NCBI GenBank assembly: GCA_036245525.1
Contig: BTPG01000008.1
Location: forward strand, 26,650,009 to 26,714,008
Direction of reading: 5' to 3'
DNA from: Semisulcospira habei
Lineage: Eukaryota > Mollusca > Gastropoda > Semisulcospiridae
Length of the DNA stretch: 64,000 nt
Below the pieces are notes generated by a model. That model saw nothing but the letters and a program-made list of their open reading frames with translations. It made no database searches and was not told the origin of the DNA. Numbering within the stretch: position 1 is the stretch's first letter; each line of letters opens with the position of its first letter. Below, in pieces: positions 39,560 to 49,940 of this stretch. A program made the translations under genes and the position numbers.

Positions 39560-40270
39560 CCTTTGTGACAAGGGCTGGCTTCTGCAGCAGCAAAATCCAT
39601 GTTTTCTGAAAATTAAACATTTTTCACACATCTGTCAACCCCCTTGACCTTTGTGATGAGTCGACTAAATTAGTATGCATAGGAAGGTCTTATCATCAGC
39701 TATCTTTGTACCAAATTTGGTTGAAAATTTTGCAAAAATACCTACTTGGGAATACCTATTTTATCAAAAATCAGCATTTTACACACATTTGCCAGCTTCT
39801 TGTAACCCTTGACCTTTCCAAGGGGTCATCCAAATTAGTATGCACAGACAGGTCTTACCATCAGGTATCTCTGTACCAAAAATTTGGGTTTTAAGTTGTG
39901 AATAGTATTTGAGAAAAAACATCTTTTGTCAAAATATGGCCTATTTTAGACAATTTCCTGAGCTCTTGTGACCCTTGACCTTTCTGAGGAATCAACCAAA
40001 TTAGTACAAATAGAAAGGTCTTACCATCAGGTATCTTTGTACCAAGTTTGGGTTTGAAGTTGTGAATAGTATTTGAGAAAAAATAAATTATGTCAATAGC
40101 TATTTTTGACCTATTTCCTGATCCCCTGTGACCTTGACTTTGTGAGAGGTCACTCAAACAAGGTATTACCACAAAGTGTCCTTGGGCCAAATTTGAAGAA
40201 TGTGGCTTGAATAGTCTCCGAGAAAATGTCAACGTTAAGTTTACGATGGCGGACGGACGGTCGACCACTG
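39560..40270. repeat. Tandem array of about 165-bp GACCTT-rich units
   Basis: Four degenerate units begin near 39650, 39807, 39970 and 40128. Each has CCCTTGACCTTT, AAATTAGTA, AGGTCTTACCATCAGGTATC and GTACCAAATTTGGGTT. The array ends in GATGGCGGACGGACGG. It resembles dispersed tandem repeats common in marine invertebrate genomes. Confidence 0.75.
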
Positions 40271-40559
40271 GCCCAAAATACTCACTTTTGCTTCGCATGT
40301 GAGCCCAAAAACAATTACCCATGGACGTTGATGCGCGAGACAATGGACTTGGATTGGATTGACCCCAAAATAATTAATTAAATAAAGTTACCATCAAAAG
40401 TGAGTGCCACACTGCATCCAGGTAACAAACTACCAGCCTAGCGACCCCATTTGTCCCAGGTTTTTATGACTGATGTCTTGTATCCTGGCCTCACCAGCAG
40501 TGTAACATAAAAACAGATGCTCTGGCATTTTCATCTCACAGAAAAATGGCAAACAGCCG

Positions 40560-40730
40560 CAGCAGCATTACACAACCTAGAACTCGATACAGACAATGTC
40601 AATCTGAAGCACGTGCTACACATGATGTCAGCCAATGTGCGCTCAGTCACTCAAACTACAAGTTTGCAGGAGGTCAGAATTCTGGAAGTTTGCCTTCGTT
40701 GTTTATGTAACAGACATCGCTTAATCTGGA
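40560..40730 (-). pseudogene. Degenerate copy of the ASH2L last exon region (1)
   Basis: AGGTCAGAATTCTGGAAGTTTGCC with flanking CAGTCACTCAAACTAC matches the stop-codon end of the ASH2L last exon and its 3' flank at 41720-41830. It lacks most of the coding part. Confidence 0.65.
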
Positions 40731-40788
40731 ACTCCCTAAACAACAGAACCTGTTCTGAGTGACCAGCCTTACGCCAGATCACCTGTGA

Positions 40789-41005
40789 TTAACCCCTTCA
40801 CTGCCACTGATCATAAACTGTACGTCTAAAATCTGTGTAAATTTCAACGCGAAAGAGCTCCAGCCGTCCCATGAACAAAGGACGTGACGTGGTTTCAGCA
40901 AGAGGCATAGATCCTCATGAGCCCCCGCAACTGCGGGGGCTCATGAGGATCTATACCTCCTGCGGTAGGGTGTTGTCCATTTGTTCTCTGCAGTGAAGGG
41001 GTTAA
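40789..41005. mobile_element. C-type TTAA hairpin element
   Basis: TTAACCCCTTCACTGCC left, GCAGTGAAGGGGTTAA right; central hairpin ATAGATCCTCATGAGCCCCC and its complement. The cleanest C-type copy. Its right TTAA is shared with the next element. Confidence 0.88.
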
Positions 41006-41217
41006 CCCATTTCGCCCCCAATGCCCTGCAGCAGGAGATGGATCGACCGTGACAATTCAAGGGTAGTGCCAGATGAGCTTGGCGCCTTCAGGTGCCAAGC
41101 TCATCTGGCACCACCCTTGAATTATCACGGTTCGATCCATCTCCTGCCACTGGCACACAGTTGTTAGGTAACGCCTCCCAAATTTGGGAAATGTGCCCAC
41201 GGGGTTAAATGGATTAA
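41002..41217. mobile_element. A-type TTAA hairpin element abutting the C-type one
   Basis: TTAACCCATTTCGCCCC left and GGGGTTAAATGGATTAA right, with the A palindrome. Both end TTAAs are shared with neighbours. Confidence 0.88.
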
Positions 41218-41263
41218 AGACCATCATTTAGGTGCCAGTAGCCACCAAAATGATGGTCTTTAA
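41214..41263. mobile_element. 50-bp TTAA palindrome (G-type)
   Basis: TTAAAGACCATCATTT pairs with AAATGATGGTCTTTAA around an 18-bp loop. The third member of the abutting series. Confidence 0.7.
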
Positions 41264-41346
41264 ATGACAGGTGACACTCCTGGTCCTTAAAGACTTCTTC
41301 TGAGTGAGCACTTGTCTTTTAAGGCCACTTTTTCTTGCAAAAACAG

Positions 41347-41412
41347 TTCAAGGGTAGTGTCAGATTAGCTTGGCGCCATCAGGCGCCAAGCTAATTTGGC
41401 ACTACCTTTGAA
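41347..41412. repeat. A-type hairpin core without ends
   Basis: GTTCAAGGGTAGTGTCAGAT and near complement around TTGGCGCC. A further degenerate ASH2L last-exon copy lies at about 41590-41650. Confidence 0.75.
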
Positions 41413-41783
41413 AAAAAAAAAGTGGTTGGGCAAAACAGGTTTTACTGTACAGACAAGGTCAGTACACAAAAAGGAACAATATGTCAGCTCTCTTACATTA
41501 ACGCGCAACAGAGCGAATAGAGTGTGCCTCTGTGTGCATCAGCCTGGGGGATCTGGAGCCAATAATTTATGCGCTGAGAACTTGGAACTACAGGTGCACA
41601 GAAGGTCAAATTTCTGGAACTTTGCCTTAGCTGTGCTAGAGATAGAGATCGCCTTGTCTGCCATTCTATACAGACAATGTCAGTTATTAAATAAAAGCAA
41701 CAGGGTGAGCAGAGTGTGATTTTGCGTCATCAGATCTGCAGCCACGGTGTGTTCAGTCACTCAAACTATGTCTCCGCAGAAGA

Positions 41784-41876
41784 TCAGAATTCTGGAAGCT
41801 TGCCTTCGTTGTCGATGTGATAGAGACTGTCGGCCAGCGAACTCTCCACCATGGCTTGGTTGGCAGCTTCCGACAT
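41784..41876 (-). CDS. ASH2L: ASH2L last exon (DPY30-binding motif) with stop
   Basis: 30 codons and [23 protein letters not shown] and on to the end PEF. Acceptor CACTTGCAG. The C-terminal tail after the helix is shorter than in vertebrates. Confidence 0.92.
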   Translation of the reverse strand: MSEAANQAMVESSLADSLYHIDNEGKLPEF

Positions 41877-44800
41877 CTGCAAGTGTAAAAGCAAAAAACA
41901 ATGCGAGTTAACCCATTTTGCTACAATGTGCTGCAGCAGGAGATGGATTGACCATGCTAATTCAAGGGTAGTGCCAGATTAGCTTGGCGCCATCAGGTAC
42001 ACAGTTGTTAAGTGACAACTGTAAAATTTGGGAAATGCAGGCTTGGGATTAAATGGGTTAAGCTTGATTCACTACTACATGTACTGGTCTGTGATTTTGG
42101 ACCGCACCACTCAAGGCGGTAAAACAAAAAAGAATCGCAGGCCAGCTCACATACATATTTGTGGGGATAAAACACTTGACTGACAGATTGGTGGTTGAGG
42201 ATAAATAGACAGAATGACCGATAATGAAATGGAGGATGAACAACCCAGCAATGGCCCTCCCATAACCGATAATCATATTGAGGCTAAAAGCTTCAAATTT
42301 GTGCACTGCCATAATTATGCAAGCTACATTACAGCACTTACAGATAAGAATATAGACCAATGGCTTTAGTTCAAGGGTAGTGCCAGAATAGCTTGGCGCC
42401 TAGCTATTCTGGCACTACTCATGAGCTATTTTAGTCAAACATATTTCACACACTGGTGTAATCCCAATGATAAGGGTTAATTAATTGGGTCCAACAAATG
42501 CAAAAAATTGAGCCATGCATGGTGATAGGGAAGTCTAAAAAGCAAAGCTTATTTTTCCGAACATTACTCATGAATAAAGTTAAATCTAAATAGACTAGTT
42601 GTGTTTACTATGTGCTTTGTTTGTTTTTAGTTTTTAAAAAATGAAAGCATCAAAACATTTTCTACATGTGGTATTCTTTTTCCTGCACTACCCAAGAGAA
42701 GTGACGTAGTTTGCTGACTGTTTACAATAGCACAGGGGAACCCTAAGTATTCTGGCCAATTGTTCAGTGTGAGGTATGCACAGAGATTGAGCAGACCAAA
42801 TTACCATTTGCGTCGGTGTAAGAGATTAGATGGTGAAAGGACGTTAGAGAGGGGTCAAATAGTTGAGCTGTTTCCAGTGGTCACTGGTTTACTCACTGAC
42901 ATAATTTCTCTTGAATCACACCGTTTCATTTGCTAGATTTGATGCTGAAATAATTTATATAAAAGTACAAAATGTGCACACAATCTTCAAACACACAAAA
43001 GAAATCACTTACTGGCTGATACTTCTGGTCAGACGGAGGGTGCTTAAAATCTGGCCCAAAGTTTATAGTCACCTGCAACAAAAGACCAGCAGGTGCAACC
43101 TTTCATGTTTTATATTATACACTGATTCATAATAAAACTACTGAAAGGAACAGCTGCTAGGTATGAGTAATTTGAGTGTGCTGGTCTGAGATATTGGACT
43201 TTACAGCTTAATTTGCTGTAAGGTCCAAAATCACAGACCAGCGCAAAGGTGAGGATGAGACAGTACTGTTGTTGTTAACACCTGAATATTCGTTTGAGGT
43301 GAGGAGCACACAGGACTGAATTTGTCTTGGGTACCAGTGAACTGTCATCTGGATCACAGGCACCTGATGATTTATGTGAATAGCAGCTGCTGCGTGCGAC
43401 TGTCTAGCATGTCAACAGGCTTGCGCGCAGAGCTCAGAGCTCGTCAGTCAGGCACCTATGGTCTAAATAGGCATATAAACCTTCGTACCGTTGCTGCCTT
43501 GTAGAGTGAGATAGCTGGGTAGTAGGTGCCTTCGAATATGTCTTCAAATGCCACTCCTTGTGATTCACCATTCTTGTACATTATCATCTGCAGACCGACA
43601 GAAATGAAATGAATGTGTAAATCAACCCTTCACAAAATGTGAACATCCCTGCTGTGTGTTCAGTGTAGCCTGAGATTCGTACTTGTGAGTAGGCCCATAC
43701 CTCTACTCTAAATTCACCCCACCCGGGTCTGCCCTGGGGGACTTGGATGGGGTTAACTACTTTTTAGTTCCCAGGGTCACCCTCGTCAGCCCCACAGGGT
43801 GGGTTTCCCCCTCTATTCTGGGGCATGTTTCTCTGTCTACCCTAGGTCCACTCACCTGTACTTTCCTTTTTGAAACTGTCCCTACTGTCTGCGCTGCCTG
43901 TAGCTCTTGATATTGGATGTGTGTTGCTAAATGGTCTTAGGTTTATTTAGCGTATTAGACCGGCTGGCGACATACATTCAATATTCTAGTTTAGTTGTTT
44001 TTTTTTTTTCGCAAGCAGTGCAGGCACGTCCTGAGAAAGTCTTGTTGCTGTCGGGACGTTAAGCAATGTACAACCACCAACCATCTACTCTAAATTGTGG
44101 CATTAAGTTTTCTTCTTTTTTGGGTTAACCCCTTCACTGCCTGTGGACAGAGGCTGTGTTTCTGAAACCATTGTAAATTCAACGTCAAAGATAAACCAGC
44201 CATCAAAGAAACATGGACACAAAGTGGTGTCAGCAAGGGGCATAGATCCTCATGAGCCCCCGCAATTGCGGGGGCTCATGAGGATCTATGCCTCTTGCAG
44301 CTAGATCACTTCTGAAGTCACTTTTTCTCGCCAGTCACGTGATACAAAAAACAGGACACGCAGAACAAACGCAAGATATGGCACAGCGGTCAATGAACAT
44401 GAGGTAAGCGAACGGATTTATTGATTGTACATTGCTTAACGTCCCGACAGCAACAAGGCTTTCTCAGGACGTGCCTGCACTGCTTGTGAAAAAAAAAAAA
44501 AAAAAACTAAACAGAAAATTGAATGTATGTCGCCAGCCGGTCAAATACGTTAAATAAACCTACATCATGGGGCCTAAATAAAGCTGTGACCATTTAGCAA
44601 CACACATCCAATATCAAGAGCTACAGGCAGCGCAGACAGTAGGGAGAGTTTTAAAAAGACAAATACAGGTGAATGGACCAAGGGTAGACAGAAACACATG
44701 CCCCAGAATAGAAAGGAAACCCACCCTGTGGGGCTGACCAGGGTGACCCTGGGAACTAAAAAGTACCTAACCCCACCCAAGTCCCCCAGGGCAGACCCGG

Positions 44801-44930
44801 GTGGGGAGTAAGCGAACGGAGAATGTCACGCACTGACCTTGCTGCCCACGGCTGGCTTCAGAGCCTTCTCCGCATCGCTGACGCAGTCTTTCTCCTCAAA
44901 GTACAGGTGGTTCTTGAACTTCACAAGGGG
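41784..44930 (-). CDS. ASH2L: ASH2L, C-terminal four coding exons
   Basis: Exons on the minus strand, 44930-44838, 43587-43489, 43072-43013 and 41876-41784, all phase 0 with GT/AG borders. They encode 114 residues matching the ASH2L C-terminus: [56 protein letters not shown] and, at the end, [13 protein letters not shown]2L is a core subunit of SET1/MLL H3K4 methyltransferase complexes; this part holds the end of the SPRY domain and the helix that binds DPY30 (LADxLYHxE-type motif). The N-terminal exons (winged helix, PHD and most of SPRY) lie upstream and were not found in this window. It is convergent with GGPS1. Confidence 0.93.
41915..42425. repeat. Partial hairpin elements in the last ASH2L intron
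   Basis: An A-type copy lacking the right arm (about 41915-42060), a D-type hairpin (42087-42146) and a B-type hairpin core (42366-42425). Another D-type hairpin lies at 43184-43243. The rest of the intron shows nothing. Confidence 0.7.
43013..43072 (-). CDS. ASH2L: ASH2L exon, second from the end
   Basis: 20 codons, [20 protein letters not shown]; acceptor TTGTTGCAG, donor GTAAGT. Confidence 0.94.
43489..43587 (-). CDS. ASH2L: ASH2L exon, third from the end (SPRY)
   Basis: 33 codons with [17 protein letters not shown] and [11 protein letters not shown]; acceptor GTCTGCAG, donor GTACGA. Confidence 0.94.
43715..44083 (+). mobile_element. SINE-like element, family S (copy 2)
   Basis: 369 bp, flanked by a 13-bp duplication TCTACTCTAAATT (43702-43714 and 44084-44096). 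Same body and CGGGACGTTAAGCAATGTAC 3' end as copy 1. Confidence 0.85.
44125..44310. mobile_element. C-type TTAA element, right end lost
   Basis: TTAACCCCTTCACTGCC left, C interior and complete hairpin (CTCATGAGCCCCCGCAATTG); sequence after the hairpin is unrelated. Confidence 0.75.
44417..44807 (-). mobile_element. SINE-like element, family S (copy 3)
   Basis: Minus-strand copy with a 13-bp duplication GTAAGCGAACGGA (44404-44416 and 44808-44820). It inserted 17 bases beyond the donor end of the ASH2L exon at 44838 (intron side). Confidence 0.88.
44838..44930 (-). CDS. ASH2L: ASH2L exon, fourth from the end
   Basis: 31 codons, [19 protein letters not shown] to AVGSK; acceptor GTGCGTGCAG, donor GTCAGT. 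Confidence 0.92.
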
Positions 44931-45277
44931 CTGCACGCACATACACAAAGAACAATGATTGCCCAAAATGTCCCAAAACAAGATCTTCAAAGCAAAAAAA
45001 AAATTGGTGATGAGAATACTCACTTACACCTCTGGTTGATCCATTTCTCATCAGTGTATAGAGCTTAGCAGATGAATGTCATCATACTTTAGCTCTAAAC
45101 ATGAATGAATGTATGTGTGAAAGGTCAAAAATCACACACAAACACACACAAACAAAAACACACATGCATGTGTGTACATCACACTTCGCAGTTTGCAAAC
45201 TAACGAACTACTGAACACATTTCTGTCCCACCAGGGTATCAGACAATAATGACCTATTTTAGTGTAGTGCACTGCAC

Positions 45278-45396
45278 TGTATTGTATTCATGTATTGTAT
45301 TGTATAATATTGTGCTGTATTGTATTGTATTGTATTGCCAGTATTGTACTGTACTGTATTGCATTGTACTGTATTGTATCGCACTGTATTGTGCTG
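45278..45396. repeat. TATTG pentanucleotide repeat, degenerate
   Basis: Many copies of TATTG with single-base variants; Cys/Tyr-rich frames here are artefacts. The region 44931-45277 shows no gene. Confidence 0.85.
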
Positions 45397-45676
45397 TCAC
45401 TCACTGGAGACATGCCGCATCCGGTTACCACCCACAAAACTGCATATCCGGATGCAGCACGTCACAATCTCGAATGTTTTAACTGATGGCTATCATTGCT
45501 AGCTTGGCAAACATCAGGCCCCAAACATTTTGTGCCGCAATGCGTTGACACCACCCCCGCCCCTCTCCCCTCCCTTTCCCCGGCCAAACAATAATTAGGT
45601 CAGGCAAATAAAACCAGCATTAATTACTGCTTGCTTGTAGCCAGGTGTCAAAAGATTTGGTCCGAACGGCCAACGG

Positions 45677-45885
45677 TATTCACCCATTTTGGCCCCAAGG
45701 CCGCTTTAGTTCCAAATTGTACAGGTGTCACTGAACAACTCTGTACCAGTTGCAGGAGATGGCTCGACCATGATAATTCAAGGGTAGTGCCAGATTAGCT
45801 TGGCGCCTTTATGGCGCCAAGCTAATCTGGCACTACCCTTGAATTATCATGGTCGAGCCATCTCCCGCTGCAGTGTGTGGGTTAA
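45677..45885. mobile_element. A-type hairpin element
   Basis: Perfect palindrome (GACCATGATAATTCAAGGGT arms). The right end keeps TTAA at 45882; the left end is mutated. Confidence 0.82.
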
Positions 45886-45984
45886 ATTTAATGGATCACT
45901 GACATTTGATTTTATGTGCACAACAGAATCTGCAACACTAATCAATCAGCCCATACGAGCCAGACCTTCGCGGTTTCCATCGAT

Positions 45985-46056
45985 GATCCGCAAGAGGCAT
46001 AGATTCTCATGAGCCCCTGCAGCCGCAGGGGCTCATGAGAATATATACCTTTTGCC
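45985..46056. repeat. C-type hairpin core
   Basis: GCAAGAGGCATAGATTCTCA and near complement around CAGCCGCAG. No TTAA ends. Confidence 0.75.
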
Positions 46057-46732
46057 AGATGGGCTCCATTTCCACGTAACTACCTCTGCTTCTCTGTGAC
46101 TGTGAGGCAGTGATACGGTTGACTGATAATCACATTATGAGAATTTTCCAGCATCGCAAAATGGGAGCCTTGCCAAAGTAAACACAGTACTAGCACAATC
46201 TATTTTGGAGTAAACCTCAAGATAGGGGTGAGGCCCCTCTCGTCCCAGGTAAATAAATAGAGTCGTCATTTCCACTAACACCCGCATTGTCGGGATGCCA
46301 ACGACTGAGAAATTCTGATGATTTTCTTTCCCAAGCAAAAACACTTAGCGCGCACTTCACGTAATCACTCTATATTGCGGTACACTGGGGTCTTTCTGCA
46401 AGCGGCGATCTCGGGCAGATTATCATGAGCCTCTGGCCTTTAGCAATCTTCATCATCACGGTAGTATAACTGTTGTCAAACGTTGTTGGGTCCCAACCTC
46501 GGCGTCGACCCAACCTCGGCCAAAGTGACCTATGCTGCTCACAAATAGTAAGGTATGTTAACTTTTTAGCTTGAATTACTGAGGTATGTTAACGTTTTTA
46601 GCTTGAATTACTAAAAGTCCTCATCTATCAGTGATCAGCCATCCCACTGGCCTACATTTGCACAACATTGGTGTGACATACACTGCGGTTTGGGACCCAA
46701 CAAACGTAAGCCGTTTAAAGGGAGCTTGGGAT
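46057..46732. other. Non-coding stretch with a short tandem duplication
   Basis: Only a 33-bp direct repeat (AGCTTGAATTACT units, about 46553-46617) stands out. No gene seen. Confidence 0.5.
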
Positions 46733-46934
46733 ACCCATTAGCCCTTTTGGCCCCACGGGAGCATTTCCCAAATGTTGGCAGTTTACCAGTTGCAGGAGAT
46801 GGATTGACCATGATAATTCAAGGGTAGTGACAGATTAGCTTGGCGCCTGAAGGCGCCAAGCTAACCTGACACTACCCTTGAATTATCATGGTCAATCCAT
46901 CTCCTGATGTGGGTGTTGGGGCTAAAAGGGTTAA
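46733..46934. mobile_element. A-type TTAA hairpin element
   Basis: Central palindrome intact; right TTAA at 46931; left TTAA degenerate. Confidence 0.82.
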
Positions 46935-47058
46935 TAGTTCTGTCCAGCGAAGGGAAAGCAAAAGAGATGCCCAGATATAACGGCGACCACTAGTGTGAAA
47001 AATGACAAGAAAACGTACGCTATTATGATGACGGGTGTATTTAAAGAGCGAGCGTTCA

Positions 47059-47059
47059 T

Positions 47060-47155
<96 letters not shown>
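47059..47155. repeat. CA dinucleotide microsatellite
   Basis: About 48 uninterrupted CA units. Confidence 0.98.
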
Positions 47156-47157
<2 letters not shown>

Positions 47158-48160
47158 GTATCAATGACGAATGCAACTAAGTGTGTGTGGGATAAGGCGG
47201 GTGGAGTATAGTTGACAGGCGGGCCAGTAGCGGGAAATACAATATTTTTCAGAAACAATGGAATATTGAAATATACACAACAAGGTATCCACACGTTTGG
47301 GAAAACTGTTCAGCGGCACTGCATGCTACGCCACTTCAAGTTGATTTCACCAAAAACAGGGGCGGATCGGGGGGGGGGGGGGGCTACAGGGGTTTCGGTT
47401 CCGCCCCAATTCTTAAAAATGCTGTAACAAAGACCCTTTTTGGGTGTTTCGACCTCCCCTCCCCCCCCGACCGTTGTTTGATATTTTGGCAAATGGTGAG
47501 TCTTAACACACACACACACGCCTTCTCTCTTCCCCCTCCGGCACCTCCCACACCATTTTTCGATTTTCGGCCCCTGGAAGAAAGTTCTAACGTCGGGGAG
47601 GCCTCTTGTATCGGGTTGAAGGTCCCAAACAAAAAGTCGGACCCCCGCCCCCCCCCCCCCCCCTTTTTTGAGGTAACTGATCTGCCTCTGAACGATAAAG
47701 CTTTAGTTTCTAGTTTTATGATCTGATTCTGTCAGGGCCTGATCAGGATTTAAGAACTAGTCAAGAGCTCAATGCCTTATTCATCATATTTTCATCCAAC
47801 GTATGCTGAGTACCTGGGACCAAAAGAGTATACCCCTACTCTTTGCTGGGACTAAGAAAATTGCACGGCACATCAGAAGCCACACTGACTGTCAGTCCCG
47901 CCTCGATCAGCGGAGAGAATCATCGAGGGAGATAACCAGTGCGATCAGAAGCGTGACCCTCACCGGGAAGCGGATGCCTGTCTTTATCAAACCAATCTCA
48001 ACTGCAAAATTAACCCTTCGGCTTTGGGCAGAGGTTTTTGTCGCGATCGACAAAAACCGCTACCGACAGCCCTTTGATACATCAGATATAACAGTATCCA
48101 CACATTTTGTTTGTGTCAGTGAAGGCCGACTATGAAGAAGTTTGATGTGTTGGATCGAAC
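47156..48160. other. Non-coding, with G and C homopolymers
   Basis: A G run (47369-47383), C-rich tracts near 47460 and 47650, a degenerate F-type hairpin (about 47890-47945) and an E-type hairpin (48010-48070, TTTTTGTCGCGATCGACAAAAA). Frames open through these tracts are low-complexity. Confidence 0.6.
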
Positions 48161-48162
48161 TG

Positions 48163-48250
48163 TTGGTTCAAGGGCAGTGTCTGATTTGCTTGGCGCCTGA
48201 AGGCGCCAAGCAAATCTGACACTACCCTTGAACCAACAGGTCGATCCATC
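48163..48250. repeat. A/B-type hairpin core
   Basis: TTGGTTCAAGGGCAGTGTCTGA and complement around CTTGGCGCC. Confidence 0.78.
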
Positions 48251-48978
48251 TTTTACAGTTAGCGGTGGGTGTGAAAAATACATAAAAACACATGCTGGCA
48301 AGGGAAGTCAGTGAAACAGATAAAACAGTCGCATCTTCTCACTATTATAGCTCAGTGCCTCTCTAGTGTATTCGTCTCACATGGAGGGAAAAAATAACAC
48401 TGATGGACGCTGATAAATCAGTATTGCGGCTGGACTCCACAATCACGTCAAGGGCTCAATAAACTTGAGTTCAAAGGTCGTGACCTTGGGATATCGTGAG
48501 GTCAGTCTAGAGGTCACTAAAAGCCAAAAGATTTCATAAAGATGCTTGAGGCTGGGCTAGGCCGTGCTCATGCTAAACATAAAACTGCATCGCAGCTTGA
48601 AAATACAACAAAATCTCCCCCCCCCCCCCCAGAAAAATAAATAAATAAATAAAAAATTTAAAAAAAAATCACCAATGGTATCGATAGTTGACAAGTTACG
48701 GGGCTAAAATGTACCGAGGCCAAAGGTCGGCATACGACAACCACCGTCACTCCTAATAATACCATAATAATAATACCGTTATTATATAGGCGCTTTTTCT
48801 CAATTTTGGGGAAATCGACTCAAAGCGCCGCGCCTGAAACCCAACACACACACTCACGAAACAGACACGGATTTACGCCATTTAAGACAAACACAGTACA
48901 AGACAAACGAAGGGCCAGTCAGCTACTGAAGTTACAGAGATTTTTGATCGCTTGTATTTGAAATTTGTAAAGTGGCCT
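48251..48978. other. Non-coding stretch
   Basis: A poly-C run near 48618, an AAATAAAT tract and a piece TATATAGGCGCTTTTTCTCA resembling 11475. Nothing coding is visible. Confidence 0.5.
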
Positions 48979-49183
48979 GAGACCGGTACCAAAGTGGGGG
49001 GGGGGGGGGGGGGGGGGGTGGAAGAACCGGAGTACCCGGAGAAAGAACCCCCGACGGTCCGCTCGAATTAACGGTGACACTTACCAGAGGAGAAAAGTCC
49101 AACGCCGGAACCCGGTATCGAACCGCGCACCTTTGGCATTGGTGGCAGGCGCCGTAACCACTGCGCCACGGACCACTCCTGAC
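48979..49183 (-). mobile_element. tRNA-derived SINE
   Basis: The minus strand starts with a pol III A-box-like TGGCGCAGTGGTTACGGCG and a perfect B box GGTTCGATACC (complement at 49114-49124), followed by a body containing TTCTCCGGGTACTCCGGTTC and a C-rich tail. It does not fold as a full tRNA, so it is a SINE head rather than a tRNA gene. Confidence 0.75.
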
Positions 49184-49429
49184 TGAGTTTAAAAGAGAAC
49201 TCAACCATCACTTCTGAAGAAGTCGATTTTGAGATAATACCGAGATAAGTGATTCTCTCGATTCTGAGGACGAATGGGACAAAGCACGTCAAACTGAATG
49301 ATACAGATTGCGGGAGCTCATGTGGACATGTGCCTCTTATGCCCGTTATGCCAAATTATTCCTGATTTCCTCACAGGGGTCACTGCGTGATGTTTAATCA
49401 ACTGTGATAGCCGACAACCGAAAAGCCAT

Positions 49430-49521
49430 TTAACCCATTGGCTGTCGGCAGCGGATTTTGTCGCGATGATTCCGGCAGGAATCATCGCGACAAAAACCGC
49501 TACCGACAACCACAGGGTTAA
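49430..49521. mobile_element. TTAA hairpin element (E-type)
   Basis: TTAACCCATTGGCTGTCGG left and GACAACCACAGGGTTAA right; the arms GGTTTTTGTCGCGATGATTC and complement form a long hairpin. A second E copy lies at 49860-49940. Confidence 0.82.
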
Positions 49522-49628
49522 AAATCCATCAGCGATGATCAGTGACCCGACGAAATGATCACAGACATCCCACTGAAAAATGACTGCCACTTTCACTTCC
49601 ACAGCCTCACGAATCCACCGACAGGCAA

Positions 49629-49684
49629 CCTGGTTGTCGCCCTCGAGTCGCTACGCAATAGCGAATCGAGGGAAACAACCAGTA
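49629..49684. repeat. F-type hairpin
   Basis: CCTGGTTGTCGCCCTCGAGTCG and AGCGAATCGAGGGAAACAACC form the arms. Related sequence at 47890, 56500 and 63380. Confidence 0.75.
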
Positions 49685-49859
49685 TGGCTGTGATCGAAAA
49701 ATGCGTTTTTCTTTCAGCATCGATTTTCAGCCTCTTTTTTTTTTTCTTTTCTGGTCCTGCATAGATTCTACTACGGTATACTGAACTAGAACTGAGACTG
49801 CGGAATCTGCAAACACACAAAACGTGAAAAGACCTTTCTCGACCGCAACCGTTCGCGTA

Positions 49860-49940
49860 TATCGGTAGAGGTTTTTGTCGCGATGATTCCTGTCCAAATC
49901 ATCGCGACAAAAACCGCTACCGACACGCGGACATGGGTTA
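49860..49940. mobile_element. E-type hairpin element
   Basis: GGTAGAGGTTTTTGTCGCGA and complement; the right end reads CATGGGTTAA. Confidence 0.78.

Noticed and set aside
36248..46056. Repeated palindromes as a possible CRISPR-like array
   Set aside because: Spacing is irregular, the repeats are different hairpin families with TTAA ends, and the genome is eukaryotic.
46931..47294. Cys/Val repeat protein across the CA microsatellite
   Set aside because: It is only the translation of a dinucleotide repeat; the same holds for frames at 53465-53739, 54456-54743 and 58161-58448.
47803..48135. 110-residue open frame
   Set aside because: It spans hairpin remnants, has no recognisable domain and no splice or promoter context.
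49050..49185. Possible tRNA gene on the minus strand
   Set aside because: A and B boxes are present but the cloverleaf does not close and the sequence continues into a SINE body.
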